Source: Sphingopyxis italica
GTDB lineage: Bacteria; Pseudomonadota; Alphaproteobacteria; Sphingomonadales; Sphingomonadaceae
NCBI RefSeq assembly: GCF_011926545.1
Contig: NZ_JAATIT010000001.1
Location: 124,001 to 188,000 of the forward strand
DNA: 64,000 bases
Direction: 5' to 3'
Shown here one piece after another: positions 18,782 through 30,080 of the stretch. The position numbers and the translations under genes were made by a program. The notes beneath the pieces were generated by a model, which was not told the DNA's origin, did no database searches, and worked only from the letters and a program-made list of their open reading frames with translations. Every line of letters starts with the position of its first letter. The first letter of the stretch is position 1.

Positions 18782-19946
18782 GCGCCAGCGCGGCGGGCAC
18801 CGCGTCGCGGCCGAAGATGTCGGCGTAGCGGTCGATGGCGAAGCGATCGGTCATGCCCGCGATATAATCACCGATATGGCGGTTTGTCGCGCATGTTTCG
18901 CCGGGCAACCGCGCCGACCAGTCGGCGCCCATCAGCGCGGGATCGGCGGCATAGGCGGCGAAGAGGTCGGCGACCACCCGGTTCGCGGCCTCGGCGGCGG
19001 CGAGCTGTTCGGGGTGGTGATAGAGGTTCGTGTACATGAAGCGTTTGAGTTCGCGTTCCTGTGCCGCCAATTCGGGCGAAAAACCGCCGAGCGTGCGGCC
19101 CGCGGCGCGAACCTCCTCGGCGCTGGCGACCCCAACGTCGGCGACGTTGGCGGCGGTCGCGGCGATCACGTCGTTGACCATCACGCCGATCTGGTCGCGG
19201 ACGAGTTCGCGCAGCAGCCGGTCACGCGGCGCGCCGGGGAAACGCCCCTCGACCGCGCGATAATTGGCGGCGACGAAGGGCTGTGCCATCAACTGGTCGA
19301 GGTCGAGCAGGCCCGCGCGCAGCCCGTCGTCGATGTCGTGATTGTCGTAAGCGATGTCGTCGGCAATCGCCGCCACCTGCGCCTCGAGACTGGCATGGCT
19401 GGCGAGGTCGAGCCCGAAGTCGCCGTCGATTTCGGCGAGCGCCCAGCCCGGATTCGCAACGGGGCCGTTATGCTTGGCGAGCCCTTCCAATGTCTCCCAC
19501 GTCAGGTTGATGCCGTCGAACAGCGGATAGGGACATTCGAGGCGCGCGAGCGTGCGCAGCGTGTGACCATTGTGATCGAAGCCGCCATGCGCCGCCATCG
19601 CGGCCTTCAACGCATCCTCGCCCGCGTGACCGAAGGGCGGATGGCCGATGTCGTGCGCAAGGCACAGGGCTTCGGTCAGATCCTCGTTGAGCCCGAGCGC
19701 GCGCGCGATACCGCGGCCGATCTGCGCGACCTCGATGCTGTGGGTCAGGCGGACGCGATAATGGTCGCCGTCGGGGGCGACGAACACCTGCGTCTTGTGG
19801 CGCAGGCGGCGAAACGCGATCGAATGGATGATGCGGTCGCGGTCGCGCTGGAAATCGTCGCGCGGCCCGCGCACGACGCGGCCGAGTTCGGGATGGCGGC
19901 GGCCGCGGCTGCGCGCGGGGTCGCTGGCGCAGCCGGCCAAACTCAC
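18774..19946 (-). CDS. Deoxyguanosinetriphosphate triphosphohydrolase-like protein
   Basis: This 390-residue HD-domain enzyme of the dGTPase type 2 family hydrolyses dNTPs to nucleosides and triphosphate. The N-terminal RDRDRIIHSIAFRRLRHKTQVF and the metal ligands H69 in RLTHSIEVAQIGR, H98-D99 in LAHDIGHPPFGHAGEDAL and D in DDIAYDNHDIDDGL are all present. Translation starts at GTG 19946, which overlaps the stop of the SPOR-protein gene as GTGA. It probably trims the dNTP pool; the true substrate set needs assay. Confidence 0.93.
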   Translation of the reverse strand: MSLAGCASDPARSRGRRHPELGRVVRGPRDDFQRDRDRIIHSIAFRRLRHKTQVFVAPDGDHYRVRLTHSIEVAQIGRGIARALGLNEDLTEALCLAHDIGHPPFGHAGEDALKAAMAAHGGFDHNGHTLRTLARLECPYPLFDGINLTWETLEGLAKHNGPVANPGWALAEIDGDFGLDLASHASLEAQVAAIADDIAYDNHDIDDGLRAGLLDLDQLMAQPFVAANYRAVEGRFPGAPRDRLLRELVRDQIGVMVNDVIAATAANVADVGVASAEEVRAAGRTLGGFSPELAAQERELKRFMYTNLYHHPEQLAAAEAANRVVADLFAAYAADPALMGADWSARLPGETCATNRHIGDYIAGMTDRFAIDRYADIFGRDAVPAALAHA

Positions 19947-21631
19947 TTGATCGGGTCGACGGTTTCGCCCGCCTCGCTGTCGAAGAGGAAACCGTCGCCT
20001 TCGGCCTTTTTATAGTCGCCGAGCCAGTCCTGCGCCGCCTTGCGGTTGGCGAACGGCCCGACGAGCAGGCGCCGCGTCTGGCCCCATTCGGCGGTCGACC
20101 CCGATTTGCCCTTGAACAGCGCGGCGTTGCGTTTGGCGAAACGATTATAGTCGAAGGCGAGCGCCTTGAGGTTCGCGCCGGTCGCGATCTGGACCCACAG
20201 GCGCGCGGGGTTCGCCTTTTTCTTTGCGGCCTCCTCCTTCGCCTTGGCATCCGCGTCGGCTTTCGCCTTGGCGGCGGCCTCTTCCTTCTCGCGCTTCGCC
20301 GCCTCGGCCGCTTCGGCCTTGCGCTTGTCTTCGAGCAGTCGGGCGAGCGTGTCGGCGCCGATGGCATTGTCGGGCCGGCTCAGCTCTTCGGGCGGGATTT
20401 CGATCGAGCCGACGATCTCGGCGAGCGATGCGAGCGGGGCCGAGGCGGCGGTGGCTGGCGCGGGCGAAGAAGCGGCTGGCGTCGAACGGCCCACATCGGC
20501 GATCGAAAATCCGGGGCCGATCGGGCCCTTGTTCGCATCGACGGCCGCGCGGATCGGGCGCGGCGCCGCGGCGGTGGGAGTGGGAGTGGGAGTGGGAGCC
20601 GGTGCGGGACGGCTCGCCTCCGGCAGCGCGGCAGCCGGCGGCGCTGGCGTCGGCGCCGGCAACCGCGCGGCGGACGCCGGATCGGGTTTGCGCGCGGTGG
20701 GCGCGGACGTCCGCGACGGCGTCGTCGCTGCAACCGGCGGCCGCCGGTCGGCGGCGGCAGGCTGGCGCGTCGCGGTCGAGGCGGCCACCTGAACAGGCGC
20801 GCGTTTCGGGCCGGGCTGTCCGCTGGGGAAGCGGCCGAAATGCGCCGCCGCGGCCTGTTGCGCGGGATTGAGCCGGTCCATCTGGAGCAGATAGGGCGTG
20901 ATATTCCGCGCCATCGCGGGCGGCATCGTCGCGTTGAGGATTTCAGTCGCTTCCTTGTCGCGGCCGTTCATCGCGAGGATCATCGCGCGCAGCCGCCACG
21001 CGCCGCGATCCTGCGCGCGCAGTTGCGGGGTCAGCATGGCGATTCCGCGATCGGCGTCGCCGCTGATCCCGAGCGACAGCGCGTAACGCCGCGTCAGTTC
21101 GTTATTGGGAGAAACCGACAGCGCGAGTTGATAGTCGCGCTGCGCCGCATCCTGTTGCCCCAGCAGGTCGCGCGCGAGGCCGCGGTCGGCGAGGAACAGC
21201 CGTTCAGGGGCGCCCAGCAGCTGCGCCTCGCCGAAATAGTCGAGCGCGCGCGTCGGATTTTCCATATGGACCATCGCCGATCCGAGCGCCGCCTTGATCG
21301 CGCCGTCGCGCGGGCGGGCCTGTTCGGCGCGGACGAGGAAACCGAGCGCGGCGCGATAATCCTCGAGGTCGATCGACGCACGGCCGGCATCGAGCAGCGC
21401 CGCCGTGTCGCTGCTGTTCGCCGCGATGCGGGCGAGCGACGACGACAGCAAGGTGCGCGCGGCGGTCCGCTTTTCCATCGCCGCCTTGGTCGCGGGGTCG
21501 GGCGGCGTCACCTGAGCCTGTACGGGCGCCAGCGCGGGGGCGAGTGTCACCGACCCAAGCAACAGCACGCCGAGAGCGCGAACAAGGTAGCGCGCGCGCG
21601 CCGGCTTCGCCGTCCATTTCACCTGCCGCAT
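19943..21631 (-). CDS. TPR and SPOR-domain exported protein
   Basis: The 562-residue product has a signal peptide or anchor at residues 13-40, TPR-like repeats at about 60-245, a long Pro/Ala-rich linker and a charged Lys/Glu/Ala coiled region. A C-terminal SPOR domain follows (LWVQIATGANLKALAFDYNRFAKRNAALF...RLLVGPFANRKAAQDWLGDY). SPOR domains bind peptidoglycan stripped of stem peptides at the division septum. That fits its place just downstream of ftsZ, across 60 bases. The linker contains PTPTPTPT encoded by a 6-base tandem repeat near 20575-20602. Start ATG 21631 is preferred to GTG 21637. Confidence 0.88.
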   Translation of the reverse strand: MRQVKWTAKPARARYLVRALGVLLLGSVTLAPALAPVQAQVTPPDPATKAAMEKRTAARTLLSSSLARIAANSSDTAALLDAGRASIDLEDYRAALGFLVRAEQARPRDGAIKAALGSAMVHMENPTRALDYFGEAQLLGAPERLFLADRGLARDLLGQQDAAQRDYQLALSVSPNNELTRRYALSLGISGDADRGIAMLTPQLRAQDRGAWRLRAMILAMNGRDKEATEILNATMPPAMARNITPYLLQMDRLNPAQQAAAAHFGRFPSGQPGPKRAPVQVAASTATRQPAAADRRPPVAATTPSRTSAPTARKPDPASAARLPAPTPAPPAAALPEASRPAPAPTPTPTPTAAAPRPIRAAVDANKGPIGPGFSIADVGRSTPAASSPAPATAASAPLASLAEIVGSIEIPPEELSRPDNAIGADTLARLLEDKRKAEAAEAAKREKEEAAAKAKADADAKAKEEAAKKKANPARLWVQIATGANLKALAFDYNRFAKRNAALFKGKSGSTAEWGQTRRLLVGPFANRKAAQDWLGDYKKAEGDGFLFDSEAGETVDPIK

Positions 21632-21691
21632 GGGCACATCATCCCGATTTCCGGCCTGCCGTGCCCGGCGGGCGGCCGCTCGATAGCCCCG

Positions 21692-23140
<1,449 letters not shown>

Positions 23141-23292
23141 CAAATAGTCTCCCTGCAGCGGCGGACAGATGCCGCTTCCCCAACCTTGCGACCCATCCGG
23201 GCGGTAGTCCGGCCGCCCGGTTTTCTGCACCCGCATTGCACTATTGTGACGTGGGAATCATCCAAAAAATTAACCTTTTCGACACTCGTCAT

Positions 23293-24549
23293 TCAAAAAC
23301 TACTCTTAAGAGCCGCCATCAGGCGGTGGAGGATCGAGGTTCCCGCCGGCTTGTACACATCCTGCGCCATCATCGGCAGGTCGCGAAGGTCGACGGGGTC
23401 CGACGCGGCATAGAGAACCAGACCCGCGAGCGTCGCGAAAGCGGGGCCGCCATGCGCATCGGGCAGGCCGTGCAAGCCGCGCGGTCGCCCGACGCGCGCG
23501 GCGCGGCCGAGGGCGGCCTGCGTGTAATCGGCGATCCCTTTGAGGTCGGCGCCGCCGCCGACGAGCACGACCTGCCGCCCGATCGGGCCGACGAAATGCA
23601 GATCCTTCAATGTCCGGCCGATCTCTCCCATCATCGCGTCGAGCCGCTGGCGGATCACCGCCACCAGCTGCGCGCGCGTGATGCGCGGGGAATCGCCGCC
23701 CGACGGCGCGCCGGGGTCGAGTTCGATAATCTCATTATTGTCGCGCGGGCTGGCGGAGGCCGAGCCGTAGAAGCTCTGGAGCCGCTGCGCTTGGCTTCGC
23801 CTTATTCCGAAGGCCGAGGCGATGTCGTCGGTGATGTCGCTCGCGCCGAAGGGTAGCGACGCCATTTCGACGAGCATGCCGCCGGCATAGAGCGAAACGG
23901 TGGTGACCGCGGCGCCAAGTTCCACGAGCGCGACGCCGAGGTCGCGCTCTTCCTCCGACAAACAGGCGAGCCCCGCGGCGATCGGCGAGGCGACGACGGC
24001 GTTGACGTCGAGATGCGCCTGACGCACCGCGGACTCGAGGTTCCGCACCGGCGCGCCGTCGGCCATGATGATGTGGATGTCGACGCCGAGGCGGTCGGCG
24101 TGGAGGCCGATCGGATTCTTGACCCCGTTGAGCCCGTCGAGCGTGTAGAGCGCGGGCTGGGCGTGGAGGATCATCCGCCCTTCGGGATCGATGCCGGCGC
24201 GGCCCGCGGCGAGCAGGTCGTCGACATCCTCCTGCTCGATGCGGTGCCCGCCGAGCTCGCTTTCGATCGGCGCGACATCGCTCAAGAGGCTGCCCGCCGA
24301 GAAGCTGACCCAGACGTCGTCGATGTTGAGGCCCGCGATGCGCTCGGCCTGCTCGATCGCCTCGCGCACGACATGTTCGGTCTGTTCCATATCGGCGACA
24401 TAGCCGCGCTGGACCCCGCGGCTCTCGCGCTGGCCGGTGCCGAGGACATGGAGTTGGCCGTCGGCGGTCTGGCCCGCGATCAGCGCGCAGACCTTCCACG
24501 ACCCGACGTCGAGCGCGGTGATGATCTTTTCGATGCGCGGCGGCGGCAT
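23293..24549 (-). CDS. ftsA: Cell division protein FtsA
   Basis: The 418-residue actin-like ATPase anchors FtsZ filaments to the membrane. It begins ITALDVGSWKVCALIAG (phosphate 1 motif) and contains HAQPALYTLDGLNGVKNPIG and the adenosine motif VVLVGGGADLKGIADYTQ. The C-terminal amphipathic helix ILHRLMAALKSSF is the membrane-targeting sequence. It follows ftsQ by four bases. Confidence 0.97.
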   Translation of the reverse strand: MPPPRIEKIITALDVGSWKVCALIAGQTADGQLHVLGTGQRESRGVQRGYVADMEQTEHVVREAIEQAERIAGLNIDDVWVSFSAGSLLSDVAPIESELGGHRIEQEDVDDLLAAGRAGIDPEGRMILHAQPALYTLDGLNGVKNPIGLHADRLGVDIHIIMADGAPVRNLESAVRQAHLDVNAVVASPIAAGLACLSEEERDLGVALVELGAAVTTVSLYAGGMLVEMASLPFGASDITDDIASAFGIRRSQAQRLQSFYGSASASPRDNNEIIELDPGAPSGGDSPRITRAQLVAVIRQRLDAMMGEIGRTLKDLHFVGPIGRQVVLVGGGADLKGIADYTQAALGRAARVGRPRGLHGLPDAHGGPAFATLAGLVLYAASDPVDLRDLPMMAQDVYKPAGTSILHRLMAALKSSF

Positions 24550-24553
24550 GGCC

Positions 24554-25492
24554 CTACCCTTCGTTCGCGGTGCTGGCGGCGACGGCGTCGACCGCGGCGC
24601 GCATGTCGTCGAGCTTGGCGGGCGCCACCTGTCCCTCGTGCGGCAGGCGGAGGACGAAGCGTTCGGGATCGCGCATGTCGAAGCGGAGGATGCCGCGGCC
24701 GAGCAGGCGATTGGCGCCGTCCATATGCGCGAATTTGGCGAGCGCGGCCTTCGCCTCGTCCTCGCCTTCGGGCAGCGACAGCGTCTCGCCGCTGCGGAAG
24801 CGGAGGTCCCAGCGGCGGTTGCCGACCCAAGTCGCGCCGGCGAGCAATTCCTTGAGGCTGCTCGCCGAGGCGAGCAGGCGCGCGAGATCCTGCGACCGCT
24901 GGTTCGCGCGCGGGCCGATGACGAGCGGCAGGTCGGGCATCGTCGCGACGGTGACGGGTTCGAGCACGACGCCCTTTTCGTCGATCAGCGACAGGCGGTT
25001 GTTGTGCTGCCAGATCGCTGCGGGGGTGCGCTCGACGATGTCGACGACGAGCGTGTCGGGCAGGCGGCGCGACACGCGCGCATCCTTGATCCAGCCATAT
25101 TTCATCAGGTCCGCGCGGACATCCTCGAGGTCGACCGCCGCCATCGAGCGGTCCTTCTGCGCGAGCGCGATGTCATAGAGTTTGAGCCGGTCGATGCGGT
25201 CGGCGCCGACGACCTCGACCTTTTTGACCTGAAACCCCGCGCGGCCGACGACCTGGGCATATTCCTCGTGGATCTTGGCGGTGACGCCGGTCGCGTGCGC
25301 GGCGATCGCGGCGACGGCGCACAGGCTGAGGCCGATCGTCCAGTTGGCGACCTTCTGCAACCGCTGCGGGCTGATCGGCAGCGCGTTGATGATCGCGTTG
25401 AGGCGCGATTGCTGGATCTTGCGCCGCTTTTTCGGCGCGCGCGCGGGCCGCCTTGGCGGTGCTTTTCCGCGCTTGATCTGAGTCTTGCTCAT
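24554..25492 (-). CDS. ftsQ: Cell division protein FtsQ
   Basis: The 312-residue protein has one membrane anchor at about residues 50-68 after a Lys/Arg-rich cytoplasmic head. A POTRA domain follows (FQVKKVEVVGADRIDRLKLYDIALAQ...GWIKDARVSRRLPDTLVVDIVERTP) and then the FtsQ beta domain. It links early and late division proteins in the periplasm. ATG 25492 overlaps the ddlB stop as ATGA. Confidence 0.95.
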   Translation of the reverse strand: MSKTQIKRGKAPPRRPARAPKKRRKIQQSRLNAIINALPISPQRLQKVANWTIGLSLCAVAAIAAHATGVTAKIHEEYAQVVGRAGFQVKKVEVVGADRIDRLKLYDIALAQKDRSMAAVDLEDVRADLMKYGWIKDARVSRRLPDTLVVDIVERTPAAIWQHNNRLSLIDEKGVVLEPVTVATMPDLPLVIGPRANQRSQDLARLLASASSLKELLAGATWVGNRRWDLRFRSGETLSLPEGEDEAKAALAKFAHMDGANRLLGRGILRFDMRDPERFVLRLPHEGQVAPAKLDDMRAAVDAVAASTANEG

Positions 25493-26415
25493 AACAACGC
25501 TTCCCCCACGAGGCGTTCGACGAGTTCGGCATAATCCATGCCGACGGCGCGCCCCTGTTCGGGCACGAGGCTGAGCGGCGTCATGCCGGGCTGGGTATTG
25601 ACCTCAAGCAGATAGATACCCGCCAGCCCATGTTCGTCGTCCCAGCGAAAATCGGAGCGCGAGGCGCCCTTGCAGCCAAGCAGGCGGTGCGATTGCAGCG
25701 CCAGATCCTTCATCCGCCGCGCGACGTCGGCGGGGACGTCGGCGGGGCAGACATGTTCGGTGAGGCCCTCGGTATATTTGGCGTCATAGTCGTAGAAGCC
25801 CGATTTGACGCGCAGCTCGGTGACCGCGAGCGCCTGATCGCCGAGCACCGCGACGGTCAGCTCGCGGCCCTTGATGAAAGGTTCGGCGAGCAGGCGGTCG
25901 AACTCCTGCCACGGACCGACGGCGTCGCGCGCGATCGGGTTGCCGTAATTGCTGTCGTCCTTGACGATCGCGACGCCGACCGACGAGCCTTCGTTGACGG
26001 GTTTCAGCACATAGGGGCGCGGCAAGGGGTCGATGGAAAAGAGACTTTCGCTGTCGACCATCGTCCCCGTCGGCATCGGGATGCCATGCGGGACGAGCGC
26101 CTGTTTCGTCAATTCCTTGTCGATCGCGATCACCGATGTGACGAGGCCGCTGTGCGTATATTTGAGCCCCATCAGGTCGAGCAGGCCCTGCACCGTCCCG
26201 TCTTCGCCCGGGACGCCGTGGAGCGCGTTGAAGACGACGTCGGGCTTCGCCTCGGCGAGCCGCAGCGCGACGTCGCGGTCCATGTCGATACGCGTGACTT
26301 TGTGGCCCCGCGATTCGAGCGCGTCGGCGACGCCGCCCCCGCTCATCAGCGACACTTCGCGTTCGGCGGACCAGCCGCCCATCAGGACGGCGACATGCCA
26401 CGGACCCCGGCTCAT
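25489..26415 (-). CDS. ddlB: D-alanine--D-alanine ligase
   Basis: The 308-residue ATP-grasp enzyme makes the D-Ala-D-Ala dipeptide for peptidoglycan. Motifs include VLMGGWSAEREVSLMSG, ALHGVPGEDGTVQGLLDLMG, LKPVNEGSSVGVAIV and the metal site YLLEVNTQPGMTPLSLVPEQ. ATGA overlaps connect it to murB upstream and ftsQ downstream. Confidence 0.97.
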   Translation of the reverse strand: MSRGPWHVAVLMGGWSAEREVSLMSGGGVADALESRGHKVTRIDMDRDVALRLAEAKPDVVFNALHGVPGEDGTVQGLLDLMGLKYTHSGLVTSVIAIDKELTKQALVPHGIPMPTGTMVDSESLFSIDPLPRPYVLKPVNEGSSVGVAIVKDDSNYGNPIARDAVGPWQEFDRLLAEPFIKGRELTVAVLGDQALAVTELRVKSGFYDYDAKYTEGLTEHVCPADVPADVARRMKDLALQSHRLLGCKGASRSDFRWDDEHGLAGIYLLEVNTQPGMTPLSLVPEQGRAVGMDYAELVERLVGEALL

Positions 26416-27311
26416 ACGGGCTTACCCACGCGTTGAATCTCCCATTGCAGTTCGATGCCGCTCTTGTCCTTCACCCGGCGGCGGACTTCTTCGCCGAGTG
26501 CCTCGATGTCGGCGCTCGTCGCGTCGCCGCTATTGATCAGGAAATTGGTGTGCTTCTCGCTGACCTGCGCGCCGCCGACGGCGAAACCGCGGCAGCCCGC
26601 ATCGTCGACCAATTGCCAGGCCTTGTGTCCGTCGGGGTTCTTGAAGGTCGAGCCGCCGGTTTTCGAGCGCAGCGGCTGCGAGGCTTCGCGGCTCGCCGAG
26701 ATGCGGTCCATTTCGGCCTGGATCGCTTGCGCTTCTCCCGGACGGCCGCGGAAGGTCGCACCGATCACCACCGCACCTTCGGGCAGTTCGCTGTGGCGAT
26801 AGGTGTAGCCTAAATCGGCGAGCGGCAGCGCCTTGCGTTCGCCCGAGCGAAGCACGACGTCGCAGTCGACGAGGATGTCCTTGACCTCGCCGCCATAGGC
26901 GCCGCCGTTCATGCGCACGAAGCCGCCGACGGTGCCGGGGATCGAGCGGAGGAATTCCATGCCGGCGATACCCGCGTCGCGCGCGGTCGAAGAGACGAGG
27001 ATGCCCGACGCACCGCCGCCGCAGCGCAGCGTCGTCGCGTCGATGGCTTCGACTTTCGCGAAGGCCTTGCCGAGCCGGACCACGACGCCCGGGAAACCGC
27101 CGTCGCGGACGATGAGGTTCGAGCCGAGGCCGAGCGCCATCACGGGGGTGGCGGGATCGAGATCGCGGAGGAAATCGGCGAGGTCGTCGGCGTCCTTCGG
27201 TTCGAACAGCCAGTCGGCGGGGCCGCCCGACTTGAACCAGACGAGGGGGGCGAGCGGCGCCCGCGGGGTGAGTTTGCCGCGGACGGTTGGGAGGGTTGCG
27301 GTGGCGGTCAT
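26412..27311 (-). CDS. murB: UDP-N-acetylenolpyruvoylglucosamine reductase
   Basis: The 299-residue FAD enzyme reduces UDP-GlcNAc-enolpyruvate to UDP-MurNAc. FAD-binding GLGSNLIVRDGGFPGVVV, RSIPGTVGGFVRMNGGAYGGE and the proton-donor Ser in GGSTFKNP are present. The frame is open to 27524, but that part covers the intergenic hairpin element, so the ATG at 27311 (MTATATLPTVRGKL) is chosen. It is the only gene in this part of the cluster preceded by a large gap. Confidence 0.96.
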   Translation of the reverse strand: MTATATLPTVRGKLTPRAPLAPLVWFKSGGPADWLFEPKDADDLADFLRDLDPATPVMALGLGSNLIVRDGGFPGVVVRLGKAFAKVEAIDATTLRCGGGASGILVSSTARDAGIAGMEFLRSIPGTVGGFVRMNGGAYGGEVKDILVDCDVVLRSGERKALPLADLGYTYRHSELPEGAVVIGATFRGRPGEAQAIQAEMDRISASREASQPLRSKTGGSTFKNPDGHKAWQLVDDAGCRGFAVGGAQVSEKHTNFLINSGDATSADIEALGEEVRRRVKDKSGIELQWEIQRVGKPV

Positions 27312-27316
27312 GCGCC

Positions 27317-27449
27317 GATCCTCCCCCAACGGGGGAGGGGGACCACCCGTAGGGTGGTGGAGGGGCACAGGATGTCGGGCGCTGCGTTCGAATGCGCGTG
27401 CCCCTCCACCATGCTTCGCATGGTCCCCCTCCCCGTTCCGGGGAGGATC
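27317..27449. repeat. Paired-hairpin inverted repeat between murC and murB
   Basis: A 52-base unit at 27317-27368 recurs inverted at 27398-27449. Each unit folds into two hairpins, for example CTCCCCC-aa-cGGGGGAG and ACCACCC-gta-GGGTGGT in the left unit. The right unit has the same layout with different stem bases (read as ACCATGC-gaa-GCATGGT). It interrupts an otherwise gapless string of division genes. Confidence 0.85.
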
Positions 27450-27462
27450 TGGCACGGGCCGC

Positions 27463-28896
27463 TCACTTCGCGCTCTCCACCGCCGCCGCCAGCCCCGCCG
27501 CCATCTTCGTGATGTCGCCCGCACCCAAGCAGATGATCATGTCGCCCGCGCCGAGTTCGCCCGTCCGAATGCTCGCGGCGAGGCTCGCGGCGAGCGCGTT
27601 CGCGTCGGCGACGACTTGTGCGTGACGGTGGCCGCGGTCGCGCAGCCCCGCGGTGAGCGTATCGGACGAAACGCCGTCGATCGGGCTTTCGCCCGCGGCG
27701 TAGACGGGGAGCGCGAGGACGATGTCGGCGTCGTTAAACGCCTGCTGGAAATCGTCCATATGATCGCGAAGGCGCGTGAAGCGGTGCGGCTGGACGACGC
27801 CGACGACGCGCCCCGCCCCCGCCCCTTCGCGCGCGGCCGACAGCACGGCGCGAATCTCGACGGGGTGGTGGGCATAGTCGTCGATGACGGTCACGATGCC
27901 CTCACCCGCCGCGATCTCGCCGACCTTGGTGAAGCGGCGCTTGACCCCCGCGAAGCCGTTGAAGCCGGTGGCGATCTTCGCGTCGCTGACGCCCATGTGG
28001 AGCGCGACCGCAATCGCCGCGAGCGCGTTCTGGACATTGTGGCGGCCCGACATCGGCAGGTGGATGCCCTCGATCGTGCGGCTATTCCCATCGCGGTCGC
28101 GCACGACGACGTCGAAGCGGTTGCCGTCGGGGCCCGGCATCACATTGGTGCCGCGCACGTCCGCTTGGGCAGAGAAACCATAGGTGATGATCCGGCGGTC
28201 GCGGATGCGCGGGATGATCGCCTGCACCTCGGGATGGTCGAGGCAGAGCATCGCGGCGCCATAGAAAGGCACATTCTCGATGAACTCGACGAAAGCGTCC
28301 TTGATCGCGTCGAAGCTGCCATAATGGTCGAGATGTTCGGGATCGATGTTGGTGACGACCGCGATCGTGCCGTCGAGGCGCAGGAAGCTGCCGTCGCTCT
28401 CGTCGGCCTCGACCACCATCCAGTCGCTGGCGCCGAGGCGCGCGTTCGAACCATAATTGTTGATGATGCCGCCGTTGATCACGGTCGGGTCGATCCCGCC
28501 CGCGTCGAGCAGCGCCGCGACGAGGCTGGTCGTCGTCGTCTTGCCGTGAGTGCCCGCGATCGCGACGGTCGATTTGAGCCGCATCAGCTCGGCGAGCATT
28601 TCGGCGCGGCGGACGAGCGGGATGCGGTGCGCGAGCGCCGCCTCGACCTCAGGATTGCCGCGCTTGACCGCGGTCGAGGTGACGACGACGGCGACGCCGT
28701 CGACATTCTCGGGGGCGTGGCCGATCGCGACGTTGATGCCGCGCCCTCGAAGGCCCTCGACGACATAGCTATCGGCGATGTCGCTGCCCTGCACCTGATA
28801 GCCGAGATTGTGCATCACCTCGGCGATCCCCGACATGCCGATGCCGCCGATGCCGATGAAGTGGATGGTGCCGATGTCGGTCGCAACGCCGCGCAT
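27463..28896 (-). CDS. murC: UDP-N-acetylmuramate--L-alanine ligase
   Basis: The 477-residue Mur ligase adds L-Ala to UDP-MurNAc. The N-terminal [21 protein letters not shown] binds the UDP part. [19 protein letters not shown] is the ATP loop, and [15 protein letters not shown] and [14 protein letters not shown] are the usual later blocks. ATG 28896 overlaps the murG stop as TGATG. The frame runs on to 29343 through murG, and that part is not used. Confidence 0.97.
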   Translation of the reverse strand: MRGVATDIGTIHFIGIGGIGMSGIAEVMHNLGYQVQGSDIADSYVVEGLRGRGINVAIGHAPENVDGVAVVVTSTAVKRGNPEVEAALAHRIPLVRRAEMLAELMRLKSTVAIAGTHGKTTTTSLVAALLDAGGIDPTVINGGIINNYGSNARLGASDWMVVEADESDGSFLRLDGTIAVVTNIDPEHLDHYGSFDAIKDAFVEFIENVPFYGAAMLCLDHPEVQAIIPRIRDRRIITYGFSAQADVRGTNVMPGPDGNRFDVVVRDRDGNSRTIEGIHLPMSGRHNVQNALAAIAVALHMGVSDAKIATGFNGFAGVKRRFTKVGEIAAGEGIVTVIDDYAHHPVEIRAVLSAAREGAGAGRVVGVVQPHRFTRLRDHMDDFQQAFNDADIVLALPVYAAGESPIDGVSSDTLTAGLRDRGHRHAQVVADANALAASLAASIRTGELGAGDMIICLGAGDITKMAAGLAAAVESAK

Positions 28897-30080
28897 CAGC
28901 GATCTCCCGCACGGGTGGCGGCGACGCCGCCCGCGACCGCGGCGGAGCGCGACGGGGTGCCGACGCGGATCACGTCCATCATCGGCGGCGCGGTGAGCGA
29001 TTCGACGAGGTCGGCGAGGTCGCGCGTCGCGTCGGGAAGTCCGCAGCTCGCCGCGCGCGTCGCGGCTTCTTCGAGCGCGCCGGGCTCGAGCGCCATGCGC
29101 TGGATATGCTTCGCGACCTCGGCGGGGGTGAAAGCGGACTGCTGAAAGGCGATCGCCCCGCCCGCTTCGACGAGGTCGACGACATTCCACGTCTGATGAT
29201 CGTCCATCGCGCTCGGATAGGGGACGAAGATCGCGGGGCGCCCCGCGCATGCGAGTTCGGCGACGGTCGAGGCGCCGGCGCGCGCGATGACCATATGCGC
29301 CCAGCGCAGCCGATCGGGGAAATCCTTGATATAGGACGCGCATTCGGCGGCGACGCCGAGTTCGGCATAGCGGGCGCGCACCGCTTCCAGATCATCCTCG
29401 CGGCACTGCTGGACGACCTGCAGCCGGTCGAGCAAGGCGCGCGGCAGCATCGCGATCGCGGCGGGGACGACTTCGCTGAGCACGGTGGCGCCAAGGCTGC
29501 CGCCGACGACGAGCAGGCGGAAGATGCCGTCCTCGGGCAAAGGCGGAAAACCGTCCTCGCGGATCGCGATGATCTCGTCGCGCACGGGATTGCCGGTGAT
29601 GTGAAGCTTTGCCTCGTGCCCGACCGGATAACGCTGGATGTTGCGATAGGCGACCGCGACCGCGTCGACGCGCGGCGCCATCATGCGGTTGACGCGGCCG
29701 AGCACGGCATTCTGCTCGTGGAGCACGCGCGGCCGCCTGGTCGCGCCCGCAGCGAGCAGGCTGGGGAGCGAGGGATAGCCGCCGAAGCCGACGACGACCG
29801 CGGGGTCGAACTCGCGGATCAGGTCGATCGCCTGCCGCCGCCCCTTGCGGATCGCGAGCGCGGCCTTGAGCCAGCCGACGGGGCCGCCATGGACGCGCCC
29901 GGCGGGCAGGACATGCGTTTCCATCTCGGCGGGCGCACCCGGAATCTTGAGCCCGCGGTCGTCGCTGACCAGCGCGACGCGGTGGCCTCGCGCGATCAGT
30001 TCGCCCGCCAAAGCGTAGGCGGGCAACATATGTCCCCCCGTCCCGCCGGCGGCGAGAAGGAAGTGGCGAGTTGCGCTCAT
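28896..30080 (-). CDS. murG: Undecaprenyldiphospho-muramoylpentapeptide beta-N-acetylglucosaminyltransferase
   Basis: The 394-residue GT28 enzyme converts lipid I to lipid II at the inner face of the membrane. It has the glycine-rich start [49 protein letters not shown] and the UDP-GlcNAc site [24 protein letters not shown]. The C-terminal 35 residues are rich in Ala and Arg and extend past the usual end. It joins ftsW by ATGA and murC by TGATG. Confidence 0.96.
   Translation of the reverse strand: MSATRHFLLAAGGTGGHMLPAYALAGELIARGHRVALVSDDRGLKIPGAPAEMETHVLPAGRVHGGPVGWLKAALAIRKGRRQAIDLIREFDPAVVVGFGGYPSLPSLLAAGATRRPRVLHEQNAVLGRVNRMMAPRVDAVAVAYRNIQRYPVGHEAKLHITGNPVRDEIIAIREDGFPPLPEDGIFRLLVVGGSLGATVLSEVVPAAIAMLPRALLDRLQVVQQCREDDLEAVRARYAELGVAAECASYIKDFPDRLRWAHMVIARAGASTVAELACAGRPAIFVPYPSAMDDHQTWNVVDLVEAGGAIAFQQSAFTPAEVAKHIQRMALEPGALEEAATRAASCGLPDATRDLADLVESLTAPPMMDVIRVGTPSRSAAVAGGVAATRAGDR

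Noticed and set aside
20570..20605. GTGGGA tandem repeats as a possible regulatory microsatellite
   Set aside because: They lie in frame inside the SPOR protein and encode a Pro-Thr linker, so no separate regulatory role is needed, although copy number could vary.
27312..27524. Longer MurB starting at 27524
   Set aside because: The extension would translate the hairpin repeat and part of murC. MurB homology begins near the ATG at 27311.
26911..29145. 744-codon plus-strand frame across murB, murC and murG
   Set aside because: It spans three well-supported genes and a hairpin element on the other strand and has no recognisable domain.
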